In this document: piece after piece, positions 1-10,639 of the stretch
How positions within the stretch are numbered: position 1 is the stretch's first letter
Layout: every line of letters begins with the position of its first letter
From: Uranotaenia lowii
Taxonomy: Eukaryota; Arthropoda; Insecta; Diptera; Culicidae
DNA length: 64,000 bases
Reading direction: 5' to 3'
Assembly (NCBI RefSeq): GCF_029784155.1
Contig: NC_073691.1
Coordinates: 119,474,226-119,538,225, forward strand
Position numbers and translations under genes: made by a program
The notes under the pieces: generated by a model
Told to the model about the DNA's origin: nothing
The model's database searches: none
The model's input: only the letters and a program-made list of their open reading frames with translations

Positions 1-640
1 GAGGAATGCGACGGACGAAAGTTGGGGCGAATCGATTACAGCTTGTAATTCTTTTATTTAGAACCCTTTTTTTTTCATTCAGGTTCGTCAAAATTCTAAA
101 AAAACAAGGAATGACTGAATTTTGTCATACAACTGGATTGTTTGAAATTGTTTTTAACATTTTTATCGCAATTTTTTTTTTATCGTCCGCCAACGCTTCT
201 TGAAGATTTCTTGGTACCCCATGGCTGCCGTTTAGCATAGAGGCGTTTAACGTTTCTATAATATTAAGGCGTTAAATGTTCTGCAAATATTCGCACGCTT
301 TATTTTTGCATTCAAACTATAAAGTAAACGTACAACATAAACGATTGTTGCAGTTTGGGAAACTTTTGTAAAAAAATCATCGAACCGAGTTCTCAGGACC
401 TCAGTTGAAGATTTCCTTGGAAAGTGCTGAGAAATCGATATTGCGAAAAAAGTAATAATAACTACATACGTCATTTCATTATATTTTAAACTTTCATAGT
501 TCAAAAAAAATCCACAGGATATAAAACGATGATAAAAAAAGATTGATTTTATTTTCTCTTATTGTCGAAATTTTTTCGCGGAGGCTTGAGAGCAACATGC
601 TATGGATTTGAACTCAACTGGAAGGCAGATGAGTTGATTG
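1..640. other. AT-rich DNA with no recognised gene
   Basis: Only short open frames occur here, with no recognisable protein family, RNA gene or repeat boundary. The base composition matches the surrounding intergenic DNA. Confidence 0.5.
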
Positions 641-644
641 AGCA

Positions 645-744
645 TATATAAATTTCCATCTTTTATCTATTACTGGAACTCCGATTCAAGATCGGTAATT
701 GATTCATTTTTTGCACATCATTACGCACTACGAAACAATTCGGT
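645..744 (+). promoter_or_regulatory. Possible TATA box followed by a splice-donor-like site
   Basis: TATATAAA lies at 645-652 and a strong donor-like CG|GTAAGT lies at 741-748. Together they resemble a short non-coding first exon. No initiator sits at the expected 30 bp downstream of the TATA box, and no downstream coding exon is visible before the LINE begins at 848. A chance match is quite possible. Confidence 0.13.
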
Positions 745-880
745 AAGTCAAACTCGTTTTGTATATATACACTATTTTGCTTATGTCTAGATCGTCACTT
801 TTTGAAGAGGAAAGATAGGGAAACATGAAAATGAAAAGAATTATAGATTTTTTTTTTTTATTTTTTTTATTACTATGAGC

Positions 881-945
881 AGGGAAAAGCCCGCGGGAGT
901 GTACCTCCTGTGAGGTCCTTCTCCAGTGGGCGCAAAACCTCCTCA
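881..945 (-). other. Conserved 3'-terminal module of LINE A
   Basis: This G/C-rich segment lies just before the A-tail. It is closely matched by 14811-14880 at the end of LINE B, including AGGGAAAAGCCC, GGGAGTGTA and AAAACCTCCTCA on the plus strand. Sharing between two otherwise diverged elements suggests that it is the RNA signal bound by the element's own reverse transcriptase. That role is inferred from how LINE 3' ends usually work. Confidence 0.7.
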
Positions 946-1094
946 CCATTCTTTATTTTTTGATTTTTTCTAAAAATGGTTTTTACAATATTGTTTATCA
1001 CTTAGCATTTTTACATCATAAGCACTTTTCAAAATTTAATGCAATTTTTCTCCAAAAGCGATGGTGGTGAATTTTCAGTTAGGTAGATCGATTT

Positions 1095-1225
1095 AGGTAA
1101 TTGGTGGCGGTGGTTGATGAAAGCGTTGGGTGACGGCGGTGGTTGGCGGTGGTGTGGGCGGTGGTGTGGGCGGTTTTTGGTGGTGGCGGTGGGCAATCGG
1201 TGGAGGCGGCGGTGGCGGCGGAAAC
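1095..1225 (-). repeat. GGTGGC-rich minisatellite in the 3' UTR of LINE A
   Basis: This is a degenerate run of GGTGGCGGT-type triplets on the plus strand, so the element transcript is CCACCGCC-rich. A similar block lies at 14988-15072 in the 3' UTR of LINE B. The short open frames across it have low-complexity translations and are not genes. Confidence 0.8.
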
Positions 1226-1415
1226 GAAAGAAGTTAAAAAAACAGTGAGTTTTCGAATAACAGTGAATGATAGCTGTCAATCAAAACAGACGAATGGTGG
1301 GAAGTATGTTTCTGCATTGCTTCCAGCGAGATAAATCTCTTTAAAGGAAGCGCTTATTGACTACGGCTCAATACTTAGAATCATCGGGGGTTTCTTAACG
1401 GTAGTTTATATAACG

Positions 1416-4316
1416 TTAATTGAAGTAACTTGCTAGTTTAGATCTGATGTGTCGCTTCAGCATTTTTTTGAACTTGATTTTGTTCGTTTCATCTCTTAGG
1501 GCTCTTGGTAGATGATTGTACAGAAGTTTACTGTAGTATGGAAATGCTTTCCGGGTCATTTCAGAATTAGGTCGGCTTATAGAGATAGTGGCTTGATTAC
1601 GAAGACCGTATTCGTGGCTTGGTTGCTCATACACAACATTGTGATGAGCTCGCTGATCATTCAGATGCGAGTGGACGATCAAAATGGCTTGAAACTCTCT
1701 TGAGGCGTTTATAGGAAGCGTCGAGTTTAACGCTTCGGAGTACAATAGTCGCGTAGAGTACATCCTAGGACGGTGGTAAATAGCTTTCAAACAGCGGTTT
1801 TGAGCAGCTTGGAGCTTTTTCAAATGACTTTTTGCTGATGCACCCCAAAGAAAAACTTGATACTGCAGCTTTGACTGAACGAATGCTTGGTACATCAATG
1901 ACAGTTGTTTTCTTGGGACAAACCTCTTCACTTTCCACAGTAAACCACATGTAGCACTTATTTCTGAATGCAGCTTCTTTATGTGATTGACCCATTTCAG
2001 TTTGCTATCGATTGTCAGCCCAAGATATGTAAAGTTCTCCACTTTTTCTATAGGTATCGATTCTAATATAAGATCTCCGTGCGGCTGCTGAGATCTACTG
2101 GATGTAGTTATAATCATATACTTGGACTTTTCGAGATTTAGTGACAAGAGGTTTTCGTCAAAGTATTTCCGCAATACTTCTAAATCTTGACGCATGCTTT
2201 CCACTATTGAGTGAGCGCTTCTTCCAGTGTAAAACAAAGAGGTATCGTCAGCAAACAAACGTGGCTTACCAATTAGATTGAGATTAGACAAGTCATTGAT
2301 GTACACCAGGAAAAGAAGAGGACCAAGGTTGCTGCCTTGAGGAATCCCTACTCTCAGTGATTGATTGCAGCTTTTAACTCCATTTACAGACACATATTGG
2401 CTCCTATCGGTGAGAAAGCTTTCCAGTATTTCTAACGGCTTACCTCTGATCCCATAGAATGCAAGTTTTTCGATCAACATTTCGTGGTCGATGGTGTCAA
2501 AAGCTTTCTTAAGGTCGAGAAATAAAAGTCCTGCGAGGTTTTTTTGGTCTAAGGATTTATAAACATCTAAGAAAAGCTCACAAGTGGCTGTTGTCGTACT
2601 AGAACCTTCTCGAAATCCATACTGACAGTCGTATAGAACGCTTTGGGTAGAGAAGAATTTTGTAATTCTAGTAACCAGTAACTGTTCGAGAATTTTGCTC
2701 AAAGCAGGCAAAATTGAAATCGGTCTGTAATTGTTCACTTCAACCTTAGATCCTGCTTTATGAATTGGTATGATTTTGGCAACCTTCAAACAGTCCGGAT
2801 ATTTCCCCGTAGATAGGCTTTCATTGAAAACATCTCGCACCAACTTCGAGAAAAATTCATAGTGGCTTTTAATAAAATGTGTAGGGATTCCATCGGGTCC
2901 AGCGCTTTTGTTAAAATCAAGATCTTTTATCTTTACGACTACTTCTTGCTCGGTAGTTGGTTCCAAGAATATGGTATTACGGAGATTCGAAAAGGTTCCA
3001 AATCGATTGGCGTTTCGTTGGCTCGTAATTGTGGAGGCTAGCTGGGGGCCAATGCTGCTGAAGAAGGTATTGAAGGTATCAGCAACAGTCTTTTGATGAC
3101 TAGTGAGGTTTCCGTTGACTATCAGTTTCAATGTGTCACGTTCTTCCGATTTATTTCCTGATAGGCTGTTGAGGCATTTCCACATATTTTTACAGTTGGA
3201 TTCATTGAACAAATTACTGTAATAAGCTGTTTTTGCATTTTGTTTAACCAGATTAAGTCTTCGTGACGCATGCTGCAATAAGTTCCGTGTGTTTATGTCG
3301 AATGGATTTCGTTTGTGTTTTGCAAACAGTTTATCTATGATTTTCATCCATTCCCAGACATCAACTGTCATCCATGGGCATATTCCTTTAACCCTAGCAT
3401 TTACTTCTACAGTTCTTGAACATTTAATCTTTAATTCTTGGTAAAGCAAAATTATTTGGGCAAGAAGTTCTTCTGAAGAGTTAGCTCGAAGGTTGCGAGC
3501 TTTGTCAGCGAACAACTGATTGAGCATTGCATTATTAACTATTACTTTTTGAAGTTTGCGTGTGGCTACCTTTTGTTTAAAAGATATTGAAGAAATAATG
3601 AGGCAATGATCGCTTATGTCTACACCTATAGTATCGTTCACTATATTGGATTGCAAGTTATCGGAGCAGACAACATGATCTAGAATATTGTTACTTGCTG
3701 GTCTTGTAACATGGGTATTTGTTATTTGGAAATTAAAGCTGTTCAAAAGTTCCAGGTATTCGACTGTGTCTGGGCTTGTTGATTTGTTTACGGGAATATT
3801 CATATCTCCTACTAGGATACATTGCGCATTGGAATTGGTAGTAGATAGTATTGTTTCTAGGTTTTCAAAAAAGTGAGTTATATTGCTTGACGGTGGTCTG
3901 TAAACAGCGTGGATATTCATTTTAATATCACTTATCTGTAGGCGAATGTGAATGTGATGATAACCACTAACGTGTTGATTATTTATTTCATCACAATCAA
4001 AGCGATCTTTCACGTAAACAGCAATTCCTCCTCCGATACTATCCTCTCGGCATGAAAACAAAGCTTTGTAACCTTGTAAACGAGCTAGTTTGGTACGTTC
4101 ATTCTTCAGCCAAGTTTCTCCTATGACAATAACGTGGATTTCTTCGGTGATGTGTTCCAATAATAATTTAATATTATCAAATTTATCTTGATTGTTGATT
4201 CCTCTGGCGTTTAGTTGAAGGACTTTCAAAGTGAAACGATTGGATATTTCATTGTTTTTGTTTTTATTTAATTCTTCAATTGTATTATAATAATGATTTT
4301 TAGATGTATAATTCAT
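1416..4316 (-). CDS. LINE A ORF2: endonuclease plus reverse transcriptase
   Basis: A 966-residue open frame with an ATG start. An apurinic-type (EEP) endonuclease domain spans roughly residues 25-245, with LNARGI, GETWL (near 68), GDMN (near 170) and SDHC (near 235) matching the metal-binding and catalytic positions of the family. The reverse transcriptase follows, with NYRPISIL, LDLKKAFDTIDH, QGSNLGPLLF and the catalytic FADD near residue 688. A C-terminal thumb-like region ends in a basic stretch. No RNase H domain is visible. The protein should nick chromosomal DNA and copy its own RNA at the nick. The length is normal for the group and no stop or missing catalytic residue is seen. The separate open frames on the opposite strand are shadows. 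Confidence 0.93.
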   Translation of the reverse strand: MNYTSKNHYYNTIEELNKNKNNEISNRFTLKVLQLNARGINNQDKFDNIKLLLEHITEEIHVIVIGETWLKNERTKLARLQGYKALFSCREDSIGGGIAVYVKDRFDCDEINNQHVSGYHHIHIRLQISDIKMNIHAVYRPPSSNITHFFENLETILSTTNSNAQCILVGDMNIPVNKSTSPDTVEYLELLNSFNFQITNTHVTRPASNNILDHVVCSDNLQSNIVNDTIGVDISDHCLIISSISFKQKVATRKLQKVIVNNAMLNQLFADKARNLRANSSEELLAQIILLYQELKIKCSRTVEVNARVKGICPWMTVDVWEWMKIIDKLFAKHKRNPFDINTRNLLQHASRRLNLVKQNAKTAYYSNLFNESNCKNMWKCLNSLSGNKSEERDTLKLIVNGNLTSHQKTVADTFNTFFSSIGPQLASTITSQRNANRFGTFSNLRNTIFLEPTTEQEVVVKIKDLDFNKSAGPDGIPTHFIKSHYEFFSKLVRDVFNESLSTGKYPDCLKVAKIIPIHKAGSKVEVNNYRPISILPALSKILEQLLVTRITKFFSTQSVLYDCQYGFREGSSTTTATCELFLDVYKSLDQKNLAGLLFLDLKKAFDTIDHEMLIEKLAFYGIRGKPLEILESFLTDRSQYVSVNGVKSCNQSLRVGIPQGSNLGPLLFLVYINDLSNLNLIGKPRLFADDTSLFYTGRSAHSIVESMRQDLEVLRKYFDENLLSLNLEKSKYMIITTSSRSQQPHGDLILESIPIEKVENFTYLGLTIDSKLKWVNHIKKLHSEISATCGLLWKVKRFVPRKQLSLMYQAFVQSKLQYQVFLWGASAKSHLKKLQAAQNRCLKAIYHRPRMYSTRLLYSEALNSTLPINASREFQAILIVHSHLNDQRAHHNVVYEQPSHEYGLRNQATISISRPNSEMTRKAFPYYSKLLYNHLPRALRDETNKIKFKKMLKRHIRSKLASYFN

Positions 4317-4383
4317 ATTTACTAAATTTATTTATAATTCACACAGGTGTTTGTTTCTAATTATGCGCATGATGACGTTTCGG

Positions 4384-5475
4384 TTAAGACATTGTAAATG
4401 ATGAGGTGTTTGAAAAATTTAGTGCGCGCTTTTTGGATTCCATCAGCTTACTTAACTCCTTCCTTGTACTAATTTTTTCGACCCTGGCACCATCGGTTCT
4501 CCTAATCAAGATTTTTCCATCACGACCGGGCCAAACATATTTGATTCCCATGTCATCTTGCAGTTTCCTGGCTTCTTTTAGTAGGTCCTTTCCAAACGTT
4601 GTCATTTCATCACGCATCGAAACAGTTTGGGAAGATTGTTTGAAAATGTCACCTACAGCAGATGTTTTAAGGATACCATAAGCCCGCTTTTTGTCGAAAA
4701 AATTGTTTTTTGTTTCTTCGGAACTGAAGACAACCAATATCGGAGGAACATTGTTCGATGATTTGTTTCCAACTAATCGTTTAGCATTTAATATTTCCTT
4801 TTCCTCAATTTCGCAACCTACAGCTATTCCTACTTGATGAATAAGAGCGCGAGGATTTTCTTGTTCCGTTATAGGGATGCCCAGAACTATTGCATTGCGA
4901 GAAAGCTCTTTACGATTCAAACGATCTAGCTCCAGCTCCAATACATCAATTCTGTCCGACATAATGCTATTCTGATCCTTGCAACCGACAATTTCCATTC
5001 GTAGCTCCTGGTTTTCAGACCTCAGGGCAACTAGTTCTAGTTTTAAATCCTCGAATCCTTTACTTATCTGATCAAACTTTTCTGCTAAGAACTCTTGTGA
5101 GCTTTCAATATGCCTATTTGTTTCAAGAAGTACCTCTATCTGTTGCTTCGATTGTTCTAGAGCGATTCGTATATTTGCAGATTCCTTCCTTGATTCGCGT
5201 ACTGATTGTCCTAAAGATCTTAACTCCTCTAAAATTTCATTCAAGTTTCCTTGCTGTTGAGTTCTAGGTAGAGAGTGTTGTTCAAAACATTCAGTTGAGC
5301 AATAAAACGCTTTTTTCCTAGCACGCGCAATAGCGTTCCCACGTATTTGTTTGCACCGGAAATGAACAGATCTATTGCATGATATGCATTCAATTACTCG
5401 CTGTGGATCTTTTTCCGTCAATCCACACATGATGCAGATGATCGCACTATCATCATCATCATCATTAAGACTCAT
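4384..5475 (-). CDS. LINE A ORF1: PHD-finger, coiled-coil RNA-binding protein
   Basis: A 363-residue open frame starting at ATG, 67 bp upstream of ORF2. After an acidic start (five Asp in a row) there is a PHD-type C4HC3 finger: C14, C17, C30, C33, H38, C41, C59 and C63. A long charged coiled coil follows (about residues 75-190), rich in Glu, Leu and Arg. The C-terminal part (about 192-340) resembles the ORF1 fold shared by LINE ORF1 proteins and baculovirus FP-like proteins, with NAIVLGIP as the first strand. By analogy it coats the element RNA and forms oligomers; this role is inferred. The frame is intact, which supports a recent insertion. Confidence 0.85.
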   Translation of the reverse strand: MSLNDDDDDSAIICIMCGLTEKDPQRVIECISCNRSVHFRCKQIRGNAIARARKKAFYCSTECFEQHSLPRTQQQGNLNEILEELRSLGQSVRESRKESANIRIALEQSKQQIEVLLETNRHIESSQEFLAEKFDQISKGFEDLKLELVALRSENQELRMEIVGCKDQNSIMSDRIDVLELELDRLNRKELSRNAIVLGIPITEQENPRALIHQVGIAVGCEIEEKEILNAKRLVGNKSSNNVPPILVVFSSEETKNNFFDKKRAYGILKTSAVGDIFKQSSQTVSMRDEMTTFGKDLLKEARKLQDDMGIKYVWPGRDGKILIRRTDGARVEKISTRKELSKLMESKKRALNFSNTSSFTMS

Positions 5476-5870
5476 ATCGATGAACTGTTTTCAATTAAGA
5501 AGAATAACTGACACCACTGGTACTACGATCCGAAAGTGAGTTGAAGCGTCGCGCTGGTTGAAGTGGCGCGTAGAGTATCGCACTCACTTCTCACTTGTTG
5601 ACAAGAATTCGTGAGGAGCCAGAACAATGGACAGACTGCGGGCGGTGTAAGATTTGTTATCGCGTTCCAATAAAAAGTGTAGTGCATAAATACCTTTTCT
5701 AAGCTGTTATGCGTTTACCAGGCCAATCCGTTCCGGTTCTCCACTGTCCTAGGACCCCAGCTGAGCCAAACGAAATCACCAAGAGGCCAAGTTATTTTTC
5801 CGGGTATGTTTTCAAAGCCTTTTTATTTGTTTTCTTTTGCGCTTAAGAAGTTGCATCCGACGATTCTACT
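5476..5870. other. Probable LINE A 5' UTR and flank
   Basis: This stretch is less AT-rich than the flanks and lies directly upstream of ORF1 on the minus strand, as expected for the internal promoter region of a LINE. The true 5' end is not defined here. Confidence 0.4.
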
Positions 5871-5899
5871 TTCTTCTTCTTCTTCTTCTTCTTCTTCTT
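5871..5899. repeat. (TTC)n microsatellite
   Basis: About ten uninterrupted copies of TTC/CTT. Confidence 0.95.
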
Positions 5900-5921
5900 A
5901 GATGGACATCAATAGCTTTAA

Positions 5922-6651
5922 GGGGGGGGTAGGGTCTAGCGGGTATACAAAAACACCATTTTCACGATTTTTTTTCTAGAGCTATCGTTCAAACAAATGT
6001 ATTCAATTTTTTTGCATTATACAAAGCATTGTTAAAAGAACATTTAGTATTTTTTTCGTAGAAAAATATTGAAAAATGAGCCGGTGACGGAGCATTTTCG
6101 AGGATGCCTTTTAGAAAACAGGATTTGCGGTGGACACTGTATCTCAGCACAGAATCATCTGAAGTCAAAAAATCAGAGCAAAATATTTTTAATAGATGTT
6201 TTTCTGGACCCCAACGTTTTTATTTAACTTAAAAATATTTTTATGAAATTTTTGTGGCTGTTTGAAGTAAAAACTACGATTTTTCACTTAAAAATCCGCC
6301 ATTTTTCACCTCTAAAATCTCCCCAAAGTAAAAAAATCAAAAAAGAAAAACGTTGGGGTCTGGTATTTTATATGTACAAAATATGTTCCAAATTTGAAAA
6401 GAATCGGATAAGTAGTTTTAAAATGACGATGTCCACGGACTTTAAAAATGTGCTTTCGAGAGAAACGCGTTTGAAGTTTCTGCTCTTGCTTTCTTGCAGT
6501 ATCAGATAGGAAGAGATAAAGGCCTATAACTTCTACAGTTTTGCTTCAATTGACTTGAAAATTTGACACAACATTCTTGAAATGTTTTACAATAAGAAAA
6601 TAAAAAAATAAAAAAATCGATTTTTTGGAAGTGTTAGACCCTACCCCCCCC
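5922..6651. mobile_element. TTAA-flanked MITE, piggyBac-like ends
   Basis: The sequence begins GGGGGGGGTAGGGTCTA and ends with the reverse complement TAGACCCTACCCCCCCC. Both ends are flanked by TTAA (5918-5921 and 6652-6655). A TTAA duplication is the hallmark of piggyBac-type elements. The 730-bp interior has no transposase, so it would be non-autonomous. The assignment rests on the ends only; poly-G ends are less usual, because known piggyBac ends tend to begin with C-runs next to TTAA. Confidence 0.65.
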
Positions 6652-6659
6652 TTAAGGAA

Positions 6660-7040
6660 AAGGTAAAGTAGGTAGGCTAGTACATCTCTTTTTGGGATGC
6701 AGGGTGGTTTTCCTCGGGCTCGAAGGGAGTCGATTAAATACGCTCTAGCGGCCAGGTGAACTAATTCGGGTCCAAAAACTATTTTTAAAAAATAAGGCGA
6801 AGGTAAATATATATTAACAGTTACAACAATTGAATTGTTTCATTGAAAGAAATAATTTTAGGCCAGAAAGAAAACGTGAATAATAGAACGAATTATGATC
6901 CATTCCAGCGTTACGTCACTTCATTTTAAAAAAAACTTTTGAATAATTTTTTATTTTATTTTTAGGTGCTTAAATTTACCTGACAAATAATATATCACGG
7001 GTTTCTCTGGTGGAACAATTTTATTTATCGAAAATAAGCA
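6660..7040. other. Unassigned DNA
   Basis: No open frame of note, repeat boundary or RNA gene is recognised between the TTAA element and the large inverted repeat. Confidence 0.5.
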
Positions 7041-7044
7041 TCGC

Positions 7045-9015
7045 TAATTTTTGCACCATTCGAAAGCTGGGTCTTTCCCCTTTCATTTGTGCTCAAATTT
7101 TAGATAATCCATCGGGGTTCTAGAACAATTTATTTTTTTTGAAGATTTTTCAAACCTTCTTAATTTTTTCAAAGACAAAATCTTACTTTTCACTATGGAA
7201 ACGCATGTCTTACCTTTAGCGTTAACACAACTCAATATGTTAACAACATGGTTTAATATGTAGGAAATATCTCAGGCTACAACTTTGTAGAAGACTTCAA
7301 AGTGATAAAAATTGAGAGAAAAGAGTTGGAATGTCATACACAGGGTGATTATAATTTCATTTAAAAAATCTAATGAATTTGTCATCACTGATTGTTCCAA
7401 GACCAGTAATTGTATTCTACCAACTTAGTTATTGATTAAAGGTTGTTTATTTACATTAAAAAATCAACCTTTTACATTTATTTGTTCAGGATACTCTGAA
7501 GTAATGAGCATTTATGGGGTTTCATTATTCTTCGACAAATATCAAATTATTTGTTTGTCACTTGTCAGGATATTTTGATCGAAAATTTGTTAAATTCTTT
7601 TAGAATTCAAACAGTCGAAAGAGTGAAAGCCAAACTGTAGATGGGAATTATATCATCTGTTGTTGATGTTTTTTTTTTTAATTTTTTATCTAAATTATCT
7701 GGATTTTTAGGTTTTGTGTAATGTAGATTGTATACAAGTTTGTTGCATGTAAGTTTTTGTTACAATTTATTGAAAATTTGTATTTATTTATTATGACTAA
7801 ACCACAAATGCAGAAATCCACAGACAATTGTTTGCAGTGTTCCATACTACCAGATAAACCCCGTTTTTTATTTCATCTAGAAAATTTTAAATAATAATTC
7901 GGTGATATGAACAAATGCAAAACTTTAAGAATTGTAAAAAAATTACAAAAAATCTGATGACTTAAGATCTGACAACTTAAAGTGAATTAAGAGAATATTT
8001 TCAAATGATAGTATGACATCAAATGAACCACTAAAAATTGTTGAAAATAGAGAAGATGTTGAGATTTTGTAATCTTATTTGTCCTTTTTATCGAAAAAAA
8101 TCAATGAAAGACTTTTGGTTCAGTTTGTGTACTTTTGACAAAAATGAACTGTCTTGAATGTTCGCTTGAAAACTAAAATCGATTACACTTTTACATACAC
8201 AAATGCATTCAAAAACGCTAATTTATGCAAACAAACATAAACAAAAGGTTGAAATTTAGTTTTCGTTTTATATATGACACTTTACCACCTTGTGGTACCA
8301 GTGTTCAATCGATCAACAATGAAAAGTATTAAAACCTTCAGAAATCATCAAAAAGGATTAAAGATTTTCAACAAAGATATTTAATTTTGATAATTGGGAA
8401 ATTTTGGCTTTAATGTAAAAAAAACTCCAATTTGTTTCCTAGTTCCAAGTATTTGTTCATGAAGATCTAATGCTAACTTAGCTCAAAATATCAATAACTA
8501 AATTTTCAAGAAAAGCGGAACACTTTATTGATAATAAAACCCCACAAATGCTCATTACTTAAGAGTATCCTGAACAAATTTATGTAAGGGTTGATTTTTT
8601 AATGTAAATAAACCATCCTGTACATTTAAACACCCTATAATCAATGACTAAGTTGGAAGAATACTATTTCTGGTCTCGGTACAATCAGTGATGAGAAGTT
8701 TCATTAGATATTTCAAATAAAATAATAATCACCCTGTTTATGACATTCCAACTCTTTTCTCTCAATTCGTATCACTATGATGTCTTCTACAAAGTTGTAG
8801 CCAGAGGAATTTCCTATTAAATCATGTAATTGACATAAGGAGCTGGGTTTACGCTAAAGGTAAGACAAGCGTTTTCACAGTGAGTAGTATGATTTTGTCT
8901 GTGAAAAAATCATTAAAAAGGTTTGAAAAATCTTCAAAAAAAATAAATTATTCTCGACCCCCTCAAGGATTATCAATAAATTTGGGCTCGAATGAAAGGA
9001 AAAAATGACTTTTTG
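7045..9015. repeat. Large (about 2 kb) inverted repeat, old fold-back element
   Basis: The segment 7045-7560 is matched in reverse complement by 8490-9015. Examples are AGAGTTGGAATGTCATA (7324) against TATGACATTCCAACTCT (8738), GAAGATTTTTCAAACC against GGTTTGAAAAATCTTC, and the AATGAGCATTTATGGGG motif near 7506 against its complement near 8544. The arms are diverged by point changes and small indels, and the central ~900 bp is less clearly paired. No transposase is present. It is most likely a decayed palindromic DNA transposon. Confidence 0.75.
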
Positions 9016-9019
9016 CTCC

Positions 9020-10340
9020 CATATGTTTTTTCGTCGCCTTTTGGGTCACCAAGCATTAGTGTAAAATTTGAGATGATTTGGTTGATTCCTGAGTTAGCGC
9101 AACGCGTTTCAAATTTGGTATGGAAATTCGTATGGAAGAAGAAATTTGTGCACACTAAATCATCCAGAAAATTCAAATAAGCTTGGAATGAAGTCAGTCT
9201 TTAATTTTTGGTTTTGAATATTCTTAAGCTTCTTTTTTTGCTAACTTCCCAGTGAACATTTTGGTCTGTATATTTCAGTTGTTTCTGACATATACACACT
9301 TTTGTACAATCTGGAAAAGTTGTATAGAATATTCTATATAAGCCTGTACGTACCAAAGTGGAGGCAATATACGGACCAAACTTTGCTCACCTTGAAAATA
9401 TATAACTTTGTATTGCGTTTTCAACAATTTGATAGCAACTTTGCTTTGCACAAAATTTTAGGATTATACAACTTTCATCTTTCTTTGCCTGTCTTACAAT
9501 TTGATTACAATTTCCATTTGCAGGTAGCCTGAGGTTTTTACTGTACTATTTACTGTAGGTATTTTCTGTACTGTTAAACAATTCGACAATCTGCAGATTG
9601 TTTAAATTGTATTATACGATGTTCGTACAATTACTGTACGACCCTTCATGGAAATAATATGTCATCATAGATCGCAAGCATGAAAGATTGCTTAATTGTA
9701 CAGTGGGATTAATTATTGAGCTTTACACAATACTACTGCGATTTAAAACAACTTTATTGATCTTTCTATACGATTAACAAGATGTTATCGTATATAATGA
9801 ACTTTACAAACCATGAACGATAAAATATAACTTGGTTTAGCTACAGCATGATGTTTACACAATTCCAATTTAAACTGGATGCTTATACAAGCTACAATGA
9901 ACACTACTTTACGATTTCTGGTTATCTGGGTTGACAAGCAGCTAAGAATTTCATGAAAAAAGTTATTACCGTTTCAAAATAAAAAATCTGAATCCATTGA
10001 AAAGTTTTTTAAAATAGCAGACTTTGCTTGCTAGAGCTTTTAATAATTTCATGAAATGTTTCTGCAAATGTTATAAAAATCCGTAAATTTCCTTACTATG
10101 CAAAGCAGTTTTTTGAGATTTTTAATACTAATCCTACGGTTTCACAGCTTTCGAACAAGCAGTCAAAAACGCTAAAATAAAAAAAATAATTTTGAAAACA
10201 AAAATTTTGCATTACATCGAATATCTTTCCTAGGGTAGAAATTATGTTTGTGATTTGTTCACATGAATTGTACTGCAAGAATCAAGGAATATTTTTCACT
10301 CAAAGTTATATTTTTTAGAACTTTCAGTACAGCTCTGACG
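9020..10340. other. AT-rich DNA with scattered old repeats
   Basis: No gene is seen. A 16-bp perfect palindrome, ACAATCTGCAGATTGT, lies at about 9588-9603. The segment 9085-9175 is an inverted relative of 10345-10440 (GTTGCGCTAA and flanking sequence), so both are copies of one dispersed family. Confidence 0.45.
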
Positions 10341-10344
10341 ATTT

Positions 10345-10600
10345 TTGAATGAAAAATTTTGATTTCCCATACAAATTTCCATACAAAATTAAAACTCGTT
10401 GCGCTAATTCAGGACTGGATGGATCACTTCCAAAAGTTTTATTACTATTTCTAGCAGCAAAAACAACCGAAAAAAGTTATGGGTGGTGTTAAAATTCAGG
10501 ACTTTGAAATTTTCATACAAAGCTTGCAGCTGTCTAATGTACATGTTTGTGCAATCGAGAATAGCGTAGATTTACTAATGGCTTAATCGGTGTTACTTGG
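10345..10600. repeat. Dispersed repeat, second copy at 44390-44590
   Basis: The two stretches share an ordered series of matches: GAAAAATTTTGATTTCC, AAACAACC.AAAAAAGTTA, AAAATTCA and AAGCTTGCA. They have the same orientation and spacing. No coding capacity is seen. Confidence 0.6.
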
Positions 10601-10639
10601 GGCTAGCTTCATTATCCATTTTGGGTTCACCTGCTTATA

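Larger units (their letters stand above)
848..5640 (-). mobile_element. LINE A: non-LTR retrotransposon with both ORFs open
   Basis: The element is read on the minus strand. Its order is a 5' UTR (right end uncertain, somewhere in 5560-5800), ORF1 (4384-5475), 67 bp, ORF2 (1416-4316), a 3' UTR containing a CCACCGCC-rich block, a conserved terminal segment at 881-945, and an A-rich tail seen as the T-run at 848-880. Neither ORF contains a stop or frameshift. The zinc-finger/coiled-coil ORF1 and the endonuclease-RT ORF2 without RNase H suggest the CR1/Daphne part of the Jockey superfamily; the exact clade is not certain. I could not find a convincing target-site duplication, so the 5' boundary is approximate. 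Confidence 0.85.

Noticed and set aside
1029..1334. Pro/His-rich and Gly/Val-rich frames
   Set aside because: They are translations of the GGTGGC minisatellite in the LINE A 3' UTR.
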